Position numbers and translations under genes: made by a program | Notes under the pieces: generated by a model | What the model was told of the DNA's origin: nothing | What the model saw: only the letters and a program-made list of their open reading frames with translations | The model's database searches: none | Part shown: piece after piece, positions 6,760 through 13,013 of the stretch | How the letters are laid out: each line of letters begins with the position of its first letter | How positions within the stretch are numbered: position 1 is the stretch's first letter | DNA from: Nonlabens sp. | GTDB lineage: Bacteria; Bacteroidota; Bacteroidia; Flavobacteriales; Flavobacteriaceae | Reading direction: 5' to 3' | Assembly: GCA_023301395.1 (NCBI GenBank) | Contig: JALZUY010000312.1 | Coordinates: forward strand, 1-16,135 | Length of the DNA stretch: 16,135 nt

Positions 6760-6778
6760 TACTTTGAAATACAAAGTA
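6760..6778. promoter_or_regulatory. Palindromic operator TACTTTG-N5-CAAAGTA, site 2
   Basis: It has the same arms as site 1, but the 5-bp centre reads AAATA, the reverse complement of the TATTT in site 1. The match extends to AAG before and AAA after the core. It lies immediately upstream of the six-helix membrane protein gene and overlaps the expected promoter. Confidence 0.7.
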
Positions 6779-6856
6779 AAACTATTTTATTGATACTTCT
6801 ACTATATTTCCCAAGAATTTTTAAAAAGTAAAGAATAAGTGTTGTTCACGCTTTCT

Positions 6857-6894
6857 CTTTTTAGTTACGCTTTTGCGAAAGCGCAACTAAAAAG
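6857..6894. repeat. 38-bp inverted repeat containing degenerate palindrome copy 2
   Basis: Two 19-base arms (6857-6875 and 6876-6894) pair with one mismatch (A6867/C6884) and one T-G wobble at the centre. The core, 6868-6883, is CGCTTTTGCGAAAGCG, one base different from the exact palindrome found at 950 and 10851. It occupies the spacer between the divergent membrane-protein and DUF1801 genes. The outer arm supplies A-rich and T-rich ends, so either strand could form a terminator-like hairpin. Confidence 0.8.
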
Positions 6895-6914
6895 ATAAGT
6901 TTATGCCGCACTTG

Positions 6915-6947
6915 TTGTGGTGCAAAAGCATAAAAAGAATAACTTTA
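6915..6947 (+). promoter_or_regulatory. Possible promoter of the DUF1801-lysozyme pair
   Basis: TTG at 6915-6917 and TAACTTTA at 6940-6947 (seven of eight positions of TAnnTTTG) are 22 bp apart, within the Bacteroidota spacing. The second box ends only 5 bp before the proposed ATG, which would leave almost no leader, so the call is weak. Confidence 0.3.
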
Positions 6948-6952
6948 CTACT

Positions 6953-7318
6953 ATGAATCCCGCACTAGAATATATTGATCGCACGCCTGAGCCGTATCGC
7001 AGTATCATGTTACACTTGCAAGTGCTAGTAGAAATAGCGATTCCTGAGGCACAATTAAAATATAAATGGCGCATGCCTTTCTATTACCTGGATGATAAAA
7101 CGATGTTTTGTTTTTTTAATTTCAGGAAGAAGTTTGTGGATCTAGGAATGACTTATGGTAATGAGCTAAGTAATAAACATGGCGTTTTAATTGCTGGAGA
7201 AGGGCGCAAAATGTTACGCTCGTTACGGTTTGAGACTATAGAAGATATTGATGATACAATGGTGATTGAAACTTTAAAAGAGCTCAAAGAAATACGCCTT
7301 AATCATAAAAGGAAATAA
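6953..7318 (+). CDS. DUF1801 (YdhG-like) domain protein
   Basis: The 121-residue protein starting at the ATG at 6953 is a compact DUF1801-type domain. It shows the early YIDRTPEPYR segment (7-16), the central LKYKWRMPFYYLDDKTMFCFF (35-55, in parts) and a KHGVLIAGEGRKMLR stretch (75-89). A GTG at 6917 would add twelve unrelated residues and is not favoured. It is cytoplasmic, without signal or membrane segment. The family has the fold of iron-chaperone and frataxin-like proteins, but no activity can be assigned here. Its stop overlaps the ATG of the lysozyme gene by one base (TAATG), so the two are translated together. Confidence 0.75.
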   Translation: MNPALEYIDRTPEPYRSIMLHLQVLVEIAIPEAQLKYKWRMPFYYLDDKTMFCFFNFRKKFVDLGMTYGNELSNKHGVLIAGEGRKMLRSLRFETIEDIDDTMVIETLKELKEIRLNHKRK

Positions 7319-8079
7319 TGAAATTAAAAAAGTGGCTTGCCAGTATTATTCTCATTATAGTGATAATAGGAGTTCTTTATGTTAACAGGTATCCTTTGTA
7401 TAGATGGTATCAAAATCAAAATAGGTATGAGCCAACTATAGCTTATAAAAGTGACCGCATCCAGAAATATGAAATCCACGGTATTGATATTTCCCATCAT
7501 CAAGGAAAAATCGATTGGGATGAAGTGAAACATCCTGATAGTACTAAGCAAATTGATTTTGTATTTATAAGAGCTGCCGTAGGAACAGATAACGATAAGC
7601 GTTTTAAAGAAAATTGGAAAGGCGCTGGGTCATCAAAAATTAAAAAAGGTGCTTATCATTATTACTGGAGTGATGTTAATAGTGCAAAACAAGCTGCCGT
7701 TTTTACTAAAAATGTGACACTTAAAAAAGGAGATTTACCACCAGTTCTTGATATAGAAGATACGTCAAACGTACAGGACAAAGCCTCTTTAAGGAAAGGG
7801 CTTAAAAACTGGATAAAGATCATAGAGGCCCATTATGGAGTGAAACCTATCATCTATAGTGGTGAGTCTTTCTACAAAGATGTCTTAAAACCCGATTCCT
7901 TTTTTGAAGATTATCCTCGTGTGTGGATTGCAAACTATAATAGAATAGATGAGCCTCGAGTATCTTGGGAGTTCTGGCAATACAGCGACCGTTTTCCTGT
8001 GAGTGGTATTAAAACACTTGTAGATGGTAATGTGTTTCAAGGCTCTCAAAAAGACTTTAATGAACTTTTAATTCCTTAA
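7318..8079 (+). CDS. Membrane-anchored GH25 lysozyme (N-acetylmuramidase)
   Basis: The 253-residue product has an uncleaved N-terminal anchor helix (5-22) followed by a glycoside hydrolase family 25 domain (about 53-245). Typical features are HGIDISHHQGKIDW (54-67, Asp57), VFIRAAVGTD (82-91) and LDIED (144-148). In that last motif Asp145 and Glu147 match the catalytic DxE pair. GVKPIIYSG (174-182), WQYSD (220-224) and Asp236 follow. GH25 enzymes cleave the MurNAc-GlcNAc bond of peptidoglycan, so this one probably acts at the cell wall, held to the inner membrane. No phage genes are nearby, which argues for wall turnover rather than prophage lysis. It is translated with the DUF1801 gene and converges on kdsA. 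Confidence 0.9.
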   Translation: MKLKKWLASIILIIVIIGVLYVNRYPLYRWYQNQNRYEPTIAYKSDRIQKYEIHGIDISHHQGKIDWDEVKHPDSTKQIDFVFIRAAVGTDNDKRFKENWKGAGSSKIKKGAYHYYWSDVNSAKQAAVFTKNVTLKKGDLPPVLDIEDTSNVQDKASLRKGLKNWIKIIEAHYGVKPIIYSGESFYKDVLKPDSFFEDYPRVWIANYNRIDEPRVSWEFWQYSDRFPVSGIKTLVDGNVFQGSQKDFNELLIP

Positions 8080-8095
8080 TTTAATAGATTATTAT

Positions 8096-8129
8096 AAAAA
8101 AAAGTCTGCAAAATTAAATTTGCAGACTT
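8096..8129 (-). terminator. Strong terminator after kdsA
   Basis: A perfect 11-bp stem AAGTCTGCAAA / TTTGCAGACTT (8102-8112 and 8119-8129) has a 6-nt loop. On the minus strand it is followed by eight T (8103-8096). It lies about 23 bp past the kdsA stop and may also stop transcription from the converging lysozyme gene, although no T run follows on the plus strand. Confidence 0.9.
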
Positions 8130-8151
8130 GATAATTAAAGTTAATGCTTAT

Positions 8152-8970
8152 TTAAAAAGACTGTACTGTCTTTCTAATCGCAACTAATCTTGTAAGTAAT
8201 CCTTCTAAATATTGTAAATCGAGCATATTTGCTCCATCACTTTTTGCATTTGCAGGATCAAAATGTGTTTCTATAAATAAACCATCTACGTGGTTTACGA
8301 TTCCAGCGCGAGCTATAGTTTCAATCATATCAGGTCTTCCACCGGTAACTCCACTAGATTGATTAGGTTGTTGTAAACTATGAGTTACATCTAGTACTGT
8401 AGGAGCAAATTCTCTCATGGTAGGAATTCCTCTAAAATCGACAATCATATCTTGATAACCAAACATGGTTCCACGATCTGTGATCCAGGCTTTATCGCTG
8501 CCAGAATCTTTTACTTTTTGCACTGCATGTTGCATAGCCTCAGGAGACATGAATTGACCTTTTTTAAGGTTAACCACTTTGCCCGTTTGAGCTGCGGCCA
8601 CTACTAGATCTGTTTGCCTAACAAGAAAAGCAGGAATTTGTAAAATATCTACATATTCAGCGGCTTTTGCAGCATCACTAACTTCGTGAATATCTGTAAC
8701 GGTAGGAACGCCAAAAGTTTCAGACACTTTACGCAATATTTTTAATGCCTTTTCATCACCTATTCCAGTAAAACTGTCTATGCGACTGCGATTTGCCTTT
8801 TTAAAACTTCCTTTAAATACATAAGGTATTTTAAGCTCATCAGTTATTTTAACCACTTTCTCAGCAATACGCAGCGCCATATCTTCTCCTTCAATGGCAC
8901 AAGGACCAGCAAGTAAAAAGAAGTTATCAGCATCTACATGCTTGATTTGTGGGATATCAGATAATTGCAT
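8152..8970 (-). CDS. kdsA: 3-deoxy-D-manno-octulosonate 8-phosphate synthase, metal-dependent class
   Basis: The 272-residue TIM-barrel enzyme condenses phosphoenolpyruvate with arabinose 5-phosphate to make Kdo-8-phosphate for the lipopolysaccharide core. Recognisable segments are LLAGPCAIEGED (19-30), FKGSFKKANRSR (52-63), LQIPAFLVRQTDL (110-122), WITDRGTMFGY (162-172) and IETHFDP (233-239). Cys24, His197, Glu234 and Asp245 occupy the positions of the metal ligands of the Aquifex-type metal-dependent enzyme; the metal-independent E. coli type has Asn instead of the Cys. The length is normal. The start is only 3 bp behind the stop of the rhodanese lipoprotein gene, so it is the last gene of the sulfur operon, an unusual setting. 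A strong terminator follows. Confidence 0.95.
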   Translation of the reverse strand: MQLSDIPQIKHVDADNFFLLAGPCAIEGEDMALRIAEKVVKITDELKIPYVFKGSFKKANRSRIDSFTGIGDEKALKILRKVSETFGVPTVTDIHEVSDAAKAAEYVDILQIPAFLVRQTDLVVAAAQTGKVVNLKKGQFMSPEAMQHAVQKVKDSGSDKAWITDRGTMFGYQDMIVDFRGIPTMREFAPTVLDVTHSLQQPNQSSGVTGGRPDMIETIARAGIVNHVDGLFIETHFDPANAKSDGANMLDLQYLEGLLTRLVAIRKTVQSF

Positions 8971-8973
8971 GTT

Positions 8974-9381
8974 TTATTCTTTAGTTTGAAGTACTATTTC
9001 GCGACCGCTCGCAGTCCATTTGCTTAAACCACCATCTAGGTCAAATATTTTCACAAATCCATTGTCTTCCAGGATTTTTGCACATTGAGCACTTTGTCTG
9101 CCACCATTACAATATACTAGAACAGGTTCTTTATGATCAAGTGCAGCTATAACTTCATCTAGGTTATCACTATCAACAGGTATGTTAATCGCGCCTGCAA
9201 GATGACCTGCTGCAAATTGTTCCTTGCTGCGTACATCGACGAGTTGAGCAGCCTGAGACTCTATAATCGATTCTGCTTCTTCTGGACTAACAATTTCTAT
9301 AATGCCTGCACCAGATTCAAAACAGCTTTGAGTTAAAGTTAAGGTGAAAATTAAACTCAAAATTAAAAATATTTTTTTCAT
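8974..9381 (-). CDS. Rhodanese-domain lipoprotein
   Basis: The frame is open from 9426, but the ATG at 9381 is the better start: it gives a clean signal peptide and removes the overlap with the preceding gene. The 135-residue product has a lipoprotein signal ending in TLTQSC (lipidated Cys20). One rhodanese domain (about 28-130) follows, with DVRSKEQFAAGHLAGAINIP (49-68) and the active-site loop CNGGRQSA at Cys91. The catalytic cysteine is present, so sulfurtransferase activity is expected, on the envelope side of the inner membrane or beneath the outer membrane. It lies 10 bp behind the cytoplasmic rhodanese gene and 3 bp ahead of kdsA. Confidence 0.85.
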   Translation of the reverse strand: MKKIFLILSLIFTLTLTQSCFESGAGIIEIVSPEEAESIIESQAAQLVDVRSKEQFAAGHLAGAINIPVDSDNLDEVIAALDHKEPVLVYCNGGRQSAQCAKILEDNGFVKIFDLDGGLSKWTASGREIVLQTKE

Positions 9382-9391
9382 GACGTTTGTG

Positions 9392-9700
9392 TTAAACTCT
9401 ATCGCCATCCCATTCACTAAAACCACCTAATAGATTGTAAGTAGTTTCAAAACCCATTTGATCCATGATCTGGCAAGCCTGTCCACTACGACCACCACTG
9501 CGGCAGTACATGTAAAAGCTTTTAGATTTATCCATTTTTTGAAGAGCTGCCATGAGTTCTTGAGGTTGGAAAATATCGTGGTGTAATGCGTTTGGAATCA
9601 TGCCTTCTGCAACTTCGTCTGCAGTGCGCACATCTATAATTACCGCATTATCGTCTGTTGCGGTAAGTTCTTTCCATTCTTGTCTTGTTATATCTTTCAT
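9392..9700 (-). CDS. Single-domain cytoplasmic rhodanese
   Basis: The 102-residue protein starting at the ATG at 9700 is one rhodanese domain with IIDVRTADEVAEGMIPNALH (21-40) and the active-site loop CRSGGRSG at Cys66, ending LLGGFSEWDG (90-99). The frame continues upstream to 9730, but those ten residues overlap the CstB-like gene and do not belong to the domain. One base separates its start from the stop of the CstB-like gene. It has no signal peptide. It probably accepts or delivers persulfide sulfur alongside the CstB-like enzyme. Confidence 0.85.
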   Translation of the reverse strand: MKDITRQEWKELTATDDNAVIIDVRTADEVAEGMIPNALHHDIFQPQELMAALQKMDKSKSFYMYCRSGGRSGQACQIMDQMGFETTYNLLGGFSEWDGDRV

Positions 9701-9701
9701 A

Positions 9702-11117
9702 TTAAATTGAACAGCTTGATGTTTCAACAATTTGTTGAGTTCCTAAATTAGTCTTTTTTATAGCGCCAAAACCGCCTTCTACATTCACTACATTATTGAT
9801 GCCATTTGCGGCAGCAATACTAGCAAATATGACAGATCTGTATCCACCACCACAATAAACGTGATATGTAGTTTCATTATCTAAATCGGTTAATTCATTA
9901 TGAATATTGTCCAGAGTATGAAGAGGTACGTTATCCACATGAGCAGAGTTATATTCTCCTGGTTTGCGAGCGTCTATTGGGTTCTTTACAGTTCCTGTAG
10001 ATAAACCATCTATAAACTTTTGAGCGCTTACATTCTCAACTTGTTGCGTTGAAAACCCAGCTTTTTTCCATGCTGTAATTCCACCTTTTAAATATCCAAG
10101 TGTATTATCATAACCTACACGAGCTAGTCTGGTTACGGTTTCTTCCTCGCGACCAGCAGGAGCGATAAAAATGATTTTTTGATCTATATCTTCTATTAAT
10201 GCACCTACCCATGGAGCAAACTGCCCGTCCAGACCTATAAACCATGATTCTGGGATACTAGCTGCTGTATATTCTTGCGGAGAACGTACATCGAGAACCA
10301 GATATTCACCATCGTCAACAAGCGCTTTAAATGAATTAGCATTCATTGCAGTATTACCACGAGATATGATTTCATCTATACTTGAATTCACACCTTTGTT
10401 CATCCATACATTCTTAGGAAAGTATGCTGGTGGTGGCGCAATTCCGGTTGTCAATTCTTTAATAAAATTAACCTTACTTAAATCTGTAGCAAGAGCATAA
10501 TTTGTTTTCTTTTGATTGCCTAAAGTGTCAAACGTTTCTTTACTCATGCTTTTACCACAAGCACTTCCTGCGCCATGTGCTGGATATACTATGATATCAT
10601 CTGGCAATGGCATGATTTCACTGTGCAGTGATTCATAAAGATGTCCGGCTAAGTCTTCAGTACTCAACTCAGACTTTGCAGCAAGATCTGGACGTCCTAC
10701 ATCACCTATAAATAATGTGTCACCAGTGAAAATTGCTTTCTCTTTTCCTTCCTCATCCTTTAAAAGATAACAAGAAGATTCCATAGTATGTCCTGGAGTG
10801 TGCAGTAAGGTGAAAGTAAGTTCTCCTACCTTAAATGTTTGTTTATGTTCCGCTTTCGCGAAAGCGTAACTCGTCTCAGCATTTGGGCCCAAAATGATAG
10901 TAGCTCCAGTTTTATCTGCCAGATCTACGTGGCCTGAAACAAAATCTGCATGGAAGTGAGTAAGGAATACATATTTAATAGTCGCATTATCCTGAGCGGC
11001 GCGATCTATATATTGTTGTACTTCTCTTAAGGGATCTATAATAACAGCCTCACCAGCCGATGCGATGTAATAAGCACCTTGAGCAAGACATTTAGTGTAA
11101 TGTTGTTCTAAAATCAT
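9702..11117 (-). CDS. CstB-like persulfide dioxygenase / pseudo-rhodanese / rhodanese fusion
   Basis: The 471-residue protein has three modules. An ETHE1-type metallo-beta-lactamase domain (1-250) carries HFHADF (His54, His56, Asp58), HTPGH (His110), TGD (Asp133) and YPAHG (His181). A first rhodanese-like domain (258-355) has APAGREE where the Cys loop should be, so it is catalytically dead. A second rhodanese domain (362-455) has the active loop CGGGYRS at Cys422. This order and the dead middle domain match CstB of Staphylococcus aureus, which oxidises low-molecular-weight persulfides and yields thiosulfate. Cys187 in GAGSACGKS fits the additional conserved Cys near the dioxygenase site. It is cytoplasmic and is the first gene of the sulfur operon. 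Residues 85-89 (AFAKA) come from the repeated palindrome. Confidence 0.9.
   Translation of the reverse strand: MILEQHYTKCLAQGAYYIASAGEAVIIDPLREVQQYIDRAAQDNATIKYVFLTHFHADFVSGHVDLADKTGATIILGPNAETSYAFAKAEHKQTFKVGELTFTLLHTPGHTMESSCYLLKDEEGKEKAIFTGDTLFIGDVGRPDLAAKSELSTEDLAGHLYESLHSEIMPLPDDIIVYPAHGAGSACGKSMSKETFDTLGNQKKTNYALATDLSKVNFIKELTTGIAPPPAYFPKNVWMNKGVNSSIDEIISRGNTAMNANSFKALVDDGEYLVLDVRSPQEYTAASIPESWFIGLDGQFAPWVGALIEDIDQKIIFIAPAGREEETVTRLARVGYDNTLGYLKGGITAWKKAGFSTQQVENVSAQKFIDGLSTGTVKNPIDARKPGEYNSAHVDNVPLHTLDNIHNELTDLDNETTYHVYCGGGYRSVIFASIAAANGINNVVNVEGGFGAIKKTNLGTQQIVETSSCSI
10851..10866. repeat. 16-bp palindrome CGCTTTCGCGAAAGCG, copy 3 (inside CDS)
   Basis: The sequence is identical to 950-965 and again is read as Ala-Phe-Ala-Lys-Ala, here on the minus strand in the dioxygenase domain of the CstB-like gene. 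The flanks extend it to an imperfect 24-bp palindrome (10847-10870, GTT...AAC arms), shared with the intergenic copy at 6864-6887. Confidence 0.9.
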
Positions 11118-11139
11118 ATTTAGCGAGCTATTCTTTTTA

Positions 11140-11147
11140 CAAAAATA
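11140..11147 (-). promoter_or_regulatory. Probable -7 promoter element of the sulfur operon
   Basis: On the minus strand TATTTTTG matches TAnnTTTG exactly and stands 22 bp before the start of the CstB-like gene. No exact TTG lies at the expected upstream distance; a TTA does. Confidence 0.5.
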
Positions 11148-11173
11148 CGATTTTGAAAGGTTTCTAAATAAGA

Positions 11174-11197
11174 AAACCCATGCATTAACATGGGTTT
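11174..11197 (-). terminator. Terminator of the thioredoxin-fold operon
   Basis: The 9-bp stem AAACCCATG / CATGGGTTT (11174-11182 and 11189-11197) has a 6-nt loop, about 23 bp past the stop of the redoxin gene. On the minus strand a broken T-rich run (TTTTCTTATTT) follows, so it is a moderate terminator that separates this operon from the sulfur operon. Confidence 0.7.
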
Positions 11198-11220
11198 ACT
11201 ATCAATAAAATTTATGTAGA

Positions 11221-11913
11221 TTAACTCTTAATAGAACAGCCTATCGCTACGGTTTTAGTAGGATTTACTTCTTCATTATTTAAGAGTTGATTTACAGCGT
11301 TACTTAAATAGTCATTTTTAATAGCTTTTGCATCTTTGTGATTGTCATCTATCGCTCCTATATATTTAACTACGTTGTTTCCATCTTCTTTTTGAAGTAA
11401 AAAAACATGAGGTGTCTTTGTAGCACCATATTGCGGGAATATTTTTTGACCAGCATCAAATAAGTAAGGGAATGTAAAACCTTTTTCCTTAGCTCTTACC
11501 TTCATATTGTCAAAACTATCTTCAGGATAAGCCGTTGGATTATTTGGGTTAATAGCTATTACAGGATATCCTTTTTCTTTAAACTTCTTATCAATAGATA
11601 TAATGCGATCTTCATAAGCTACAGAATATGGGCAATGGTTGCAAGTGAAAATAACTATAAAACCTTGAGCTGCTTTATAATCTTTCAATGAGACCATTTT
11701 ATCATTGATGTTCTTCAAAGAGAAATCTGTTGCGATATCTCCTATTTCATAACCTGTTTTAATTGGAGCTCTTTCAAGAGATTTAGGTGCGTTTGAAGCA
11801 CTTTCTATATCTTCTAGTTTCATTCCTGTAGAGCCTATGTTGAGTGCTCCACTAGCTAAAATCGCTATGAGCGCAATTATTGCTACTACCGTTAATATCT
11901 TAAGTGTTTTCAT
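11221..11913 (-). CDS. Membrane-anchored redoxin-family thiol protein
   Basis: The 230-residue protein has an N-terminal membrane helix (5-25) that is probably an anchor or uncleaved signal. An AhpC/TSA-like redoxin domain (about 55-215) follows. The redox site is CNHCPYS (Cys91, Cys94), with the cis-proline at Pro168 in KTPHV. A third Cys, in IGCSIK (Cys226) close to the C-terminus, is typical of this subfamily, in which the tail usually ends GCSIKW or similar. It should act on the periplasmic side as a thiol oxidoreductase or peroxidase; the substrate is not shown by sequence. It follows the TlpA-like gene by 3 bp, so the two probably work as partners. Confidence 0.85.
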   Translation of the reverse strand: MKTLKILTVVAIIALIAILASGALNIGSTGMKLEDIESASNAPKSLERAPIKTGYEIGDIATDFSLKNINDKMVSLKDYKAAQGFIVIFTCNHCPYSVAYEDRIISIDKKFKEKGYPVIAINPNNPTAYPEDSFDNMKVRAKEKGFTFPYLFDAGQKIFPQYGATKTPHVFLLQKEDGNNVVKYIGAIDDNHKDAKAIKNDYLSNAVNQLLNNEEVNPTKTVAIGCSIKS

Positions 11914-11916
11914 AAT

Positions 11917-12399
11917 CTAATCGTTTAAAAAATCTGATACTTCCCTTTCAAGTTCTGTATAATTGAATTCTTTGTTAAAGAATTTGTGCTTATCATTATA
12001 TTTTAATAAAGTAACTGGTATTGCTCCATCCCAGTGCGCATCTACCATAGGTATATACTCTGCTGCATATGGATGGTTTAAAAGCTGGACAGTAGATTGA
12101 ATATTGTTTTTTTCTAAAAACGGATTGACCTGACTGTCAATATTCTCTACGTCGTCTAGTGTTATTAAAATCACTTCAATCTCATCATCATATTCTTTTT
12201 GTAATTTTTCAAAGGCAGGTAACTCATCAACGCACGGTTTACACCATGTAGCCCAAAAATTAATCACTTGTAGTTTCTCAGGTTGAGATTCCATTAATAC
12301 GGCCATGTCTGCTAGATCAATGACTGTTGCTTTTTGAGGTTTAGGTGTGCTACAAGCGACTACTAAACTCATTGTTAAAATGGAATATAATACTTTCAT
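11917..12399 (-). CDS. TlpA-like thioredoxin-fold lipoprotein
   Basis: The 160-residue protein starts with a lipoprotein signal ending SLVVAC (lipidated Cys16). A thioredoxin fold of the TlpA/ResA type follows, with FWATWCKPCVDELP (48-61; redox Cys53 and Cys56) and the cis-proline at Pro128 in GAIPVT. Such proteins reduce periplasmic disulfides, for example in cytochrome c assembly; no cytochrome gene is near, so the target is unknown. It is the first gene of a two-gene unit. Upstream at 12418-12436 are two direct copies of ATGCTTGA with 11-bp spacing. Confidence 0.88.
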   Translation of the reverse strand: MKVLYSILTMSLVVACSTPKPQKATVIDLADMAVLMESQPEKLQVINFWATWCKPCVDELPAFEKLQKEYDDEIEVILITLDDVENIDSQVNPFLEKNNIQSTVQLLNHPYAAEYIPMVDAHWDGAIPVTLLKYNDKHKFFNKEFNYTELEREVSDFLND

Positions 12400-12506
12400 A
12401 ATTCAAATATATTTAGGATGCTTGAAACATGCTTGATATTTAACTATGATTGGCATATAGATGTTAAAAGCTCTTAAAGCTTTGATGTAGAATTAGCTTA
12501 TAAATG

Positions 12507-12547
12507 ATGAAAGCCTTAATTCATAGGAATTAAGGCTTTCATTTTTT
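12507..12547. terminator. Long hairpin overlapping the 3' end of the YkgJ-like gene
   Basis: A perfect 16-bp stem (12507-12522 and 12527-12542) has a 4-nt loop. It contains the last eight codons and stop of the minus-strand YkgJ-like gene. The T run (12542-12547) follows on the plus strand; on the minus strand the stem is followed by CATTTAT, a poor tail. It probably ends the YkgJ-like transcript, but the T run points the other way. Confidence 0.6.
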
Positions 12548-13013
12548 CTACAATTTTATAAGCTGCTGGACATATGGCGGTATTCTTTACCGTTAAGTTT
12601 CCTAATTGCTGGAACTTGCGCCGGTCCGTATGTGGGTATTCTCTACAAGCTTTGGGTCTCACCTCATAAATGGAGCAATAATTGTCTGTTCCTAGAAAAT
12701 GACATGGTACTTGTTGCAGTACATAATCTTTATCTTCATCTATTTTCAAGAACTGATCAATGAAGTCACTAGGTTTCATTTTAAAGTGCTTTGCAATTCT
12801 ATCAATATCTTTATGAGTGAATAAAGGACCTGTAGTTTTACAACAATTTGCACAAGTGAGACAATCTACTTCTTCAAATGTTTCCTCATGCAATGCTTGC
12901 ATGCGGCCATCTAAATCTTTAGGTGCTTTTTTCTTAAGTTTCTTAAAATATGCTTGATTCTCCTTTTTCTTTTGAGCAGCAAGTTGAGGAAGAGATTTTA
13001 AAAAATCTTCCAT
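12516..13013 (-). CDS. YkgJ-family cysteine-cluster protein (CxxCxxCC)
   Basis: The 165-residue cytoplasmic protein carries the cluster CLTCANCC (about 51-58). Farther on it has PCHFLGTDNYCSIYEVRPKACREYP, in which the three further Cys stand in the order typical of PF03692 (CxF...CxIY..RPxxCRxYP). These cysteines are thought to hold a zinc ion or an iron-sulfur cluster; the role of the family is not settled. The N-terminal 45 residues are Lys-rich and probably helical. It shares one base with the stop of the DUF2059 gene (TAATG), so the two are translationally coupled. Its own end is built into a long hairpin. Confidence 0.88.
   Translation of the reverse strand: MEDFLKSLPQLAAQKKKENQAYFKKLKKKAPKDLDGRMQALHEETFEEVDCLTCANCCKTTGPLFTHKDIDRIAKHFKMKPSDFIDQFLKIDEDKDYVLQQVPCHFLGTDNYCSIYEVRPKACREYPHTDRRKFQQLGNLTVKNTAICPAAYKIVEKMKALIPMN

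Noticed and set aside
7318..8079. Prophage origin of the GH25 lysozyme
   Set aside because: There is no holin, integrase or structural phage gene nearby, and the protein has a membrane anchor and sits in an operon with a DUF1801 gene.
9382..9426. Longer start of the rhodanese lipoprotein
   Set aside because: It would bury the lipoprotein signal sequence 15 residues inside the protein and overlap the preceding rhodanese gene.
12403..12410. TATATTTG on the minus strand just ahead of the TlpA-like gene as a promoter
   Set aside because: It matches TAnnTTTG but ends only a few bases before the start codon and lacks an upstream TTG, so transcription would start at or past the ATG.
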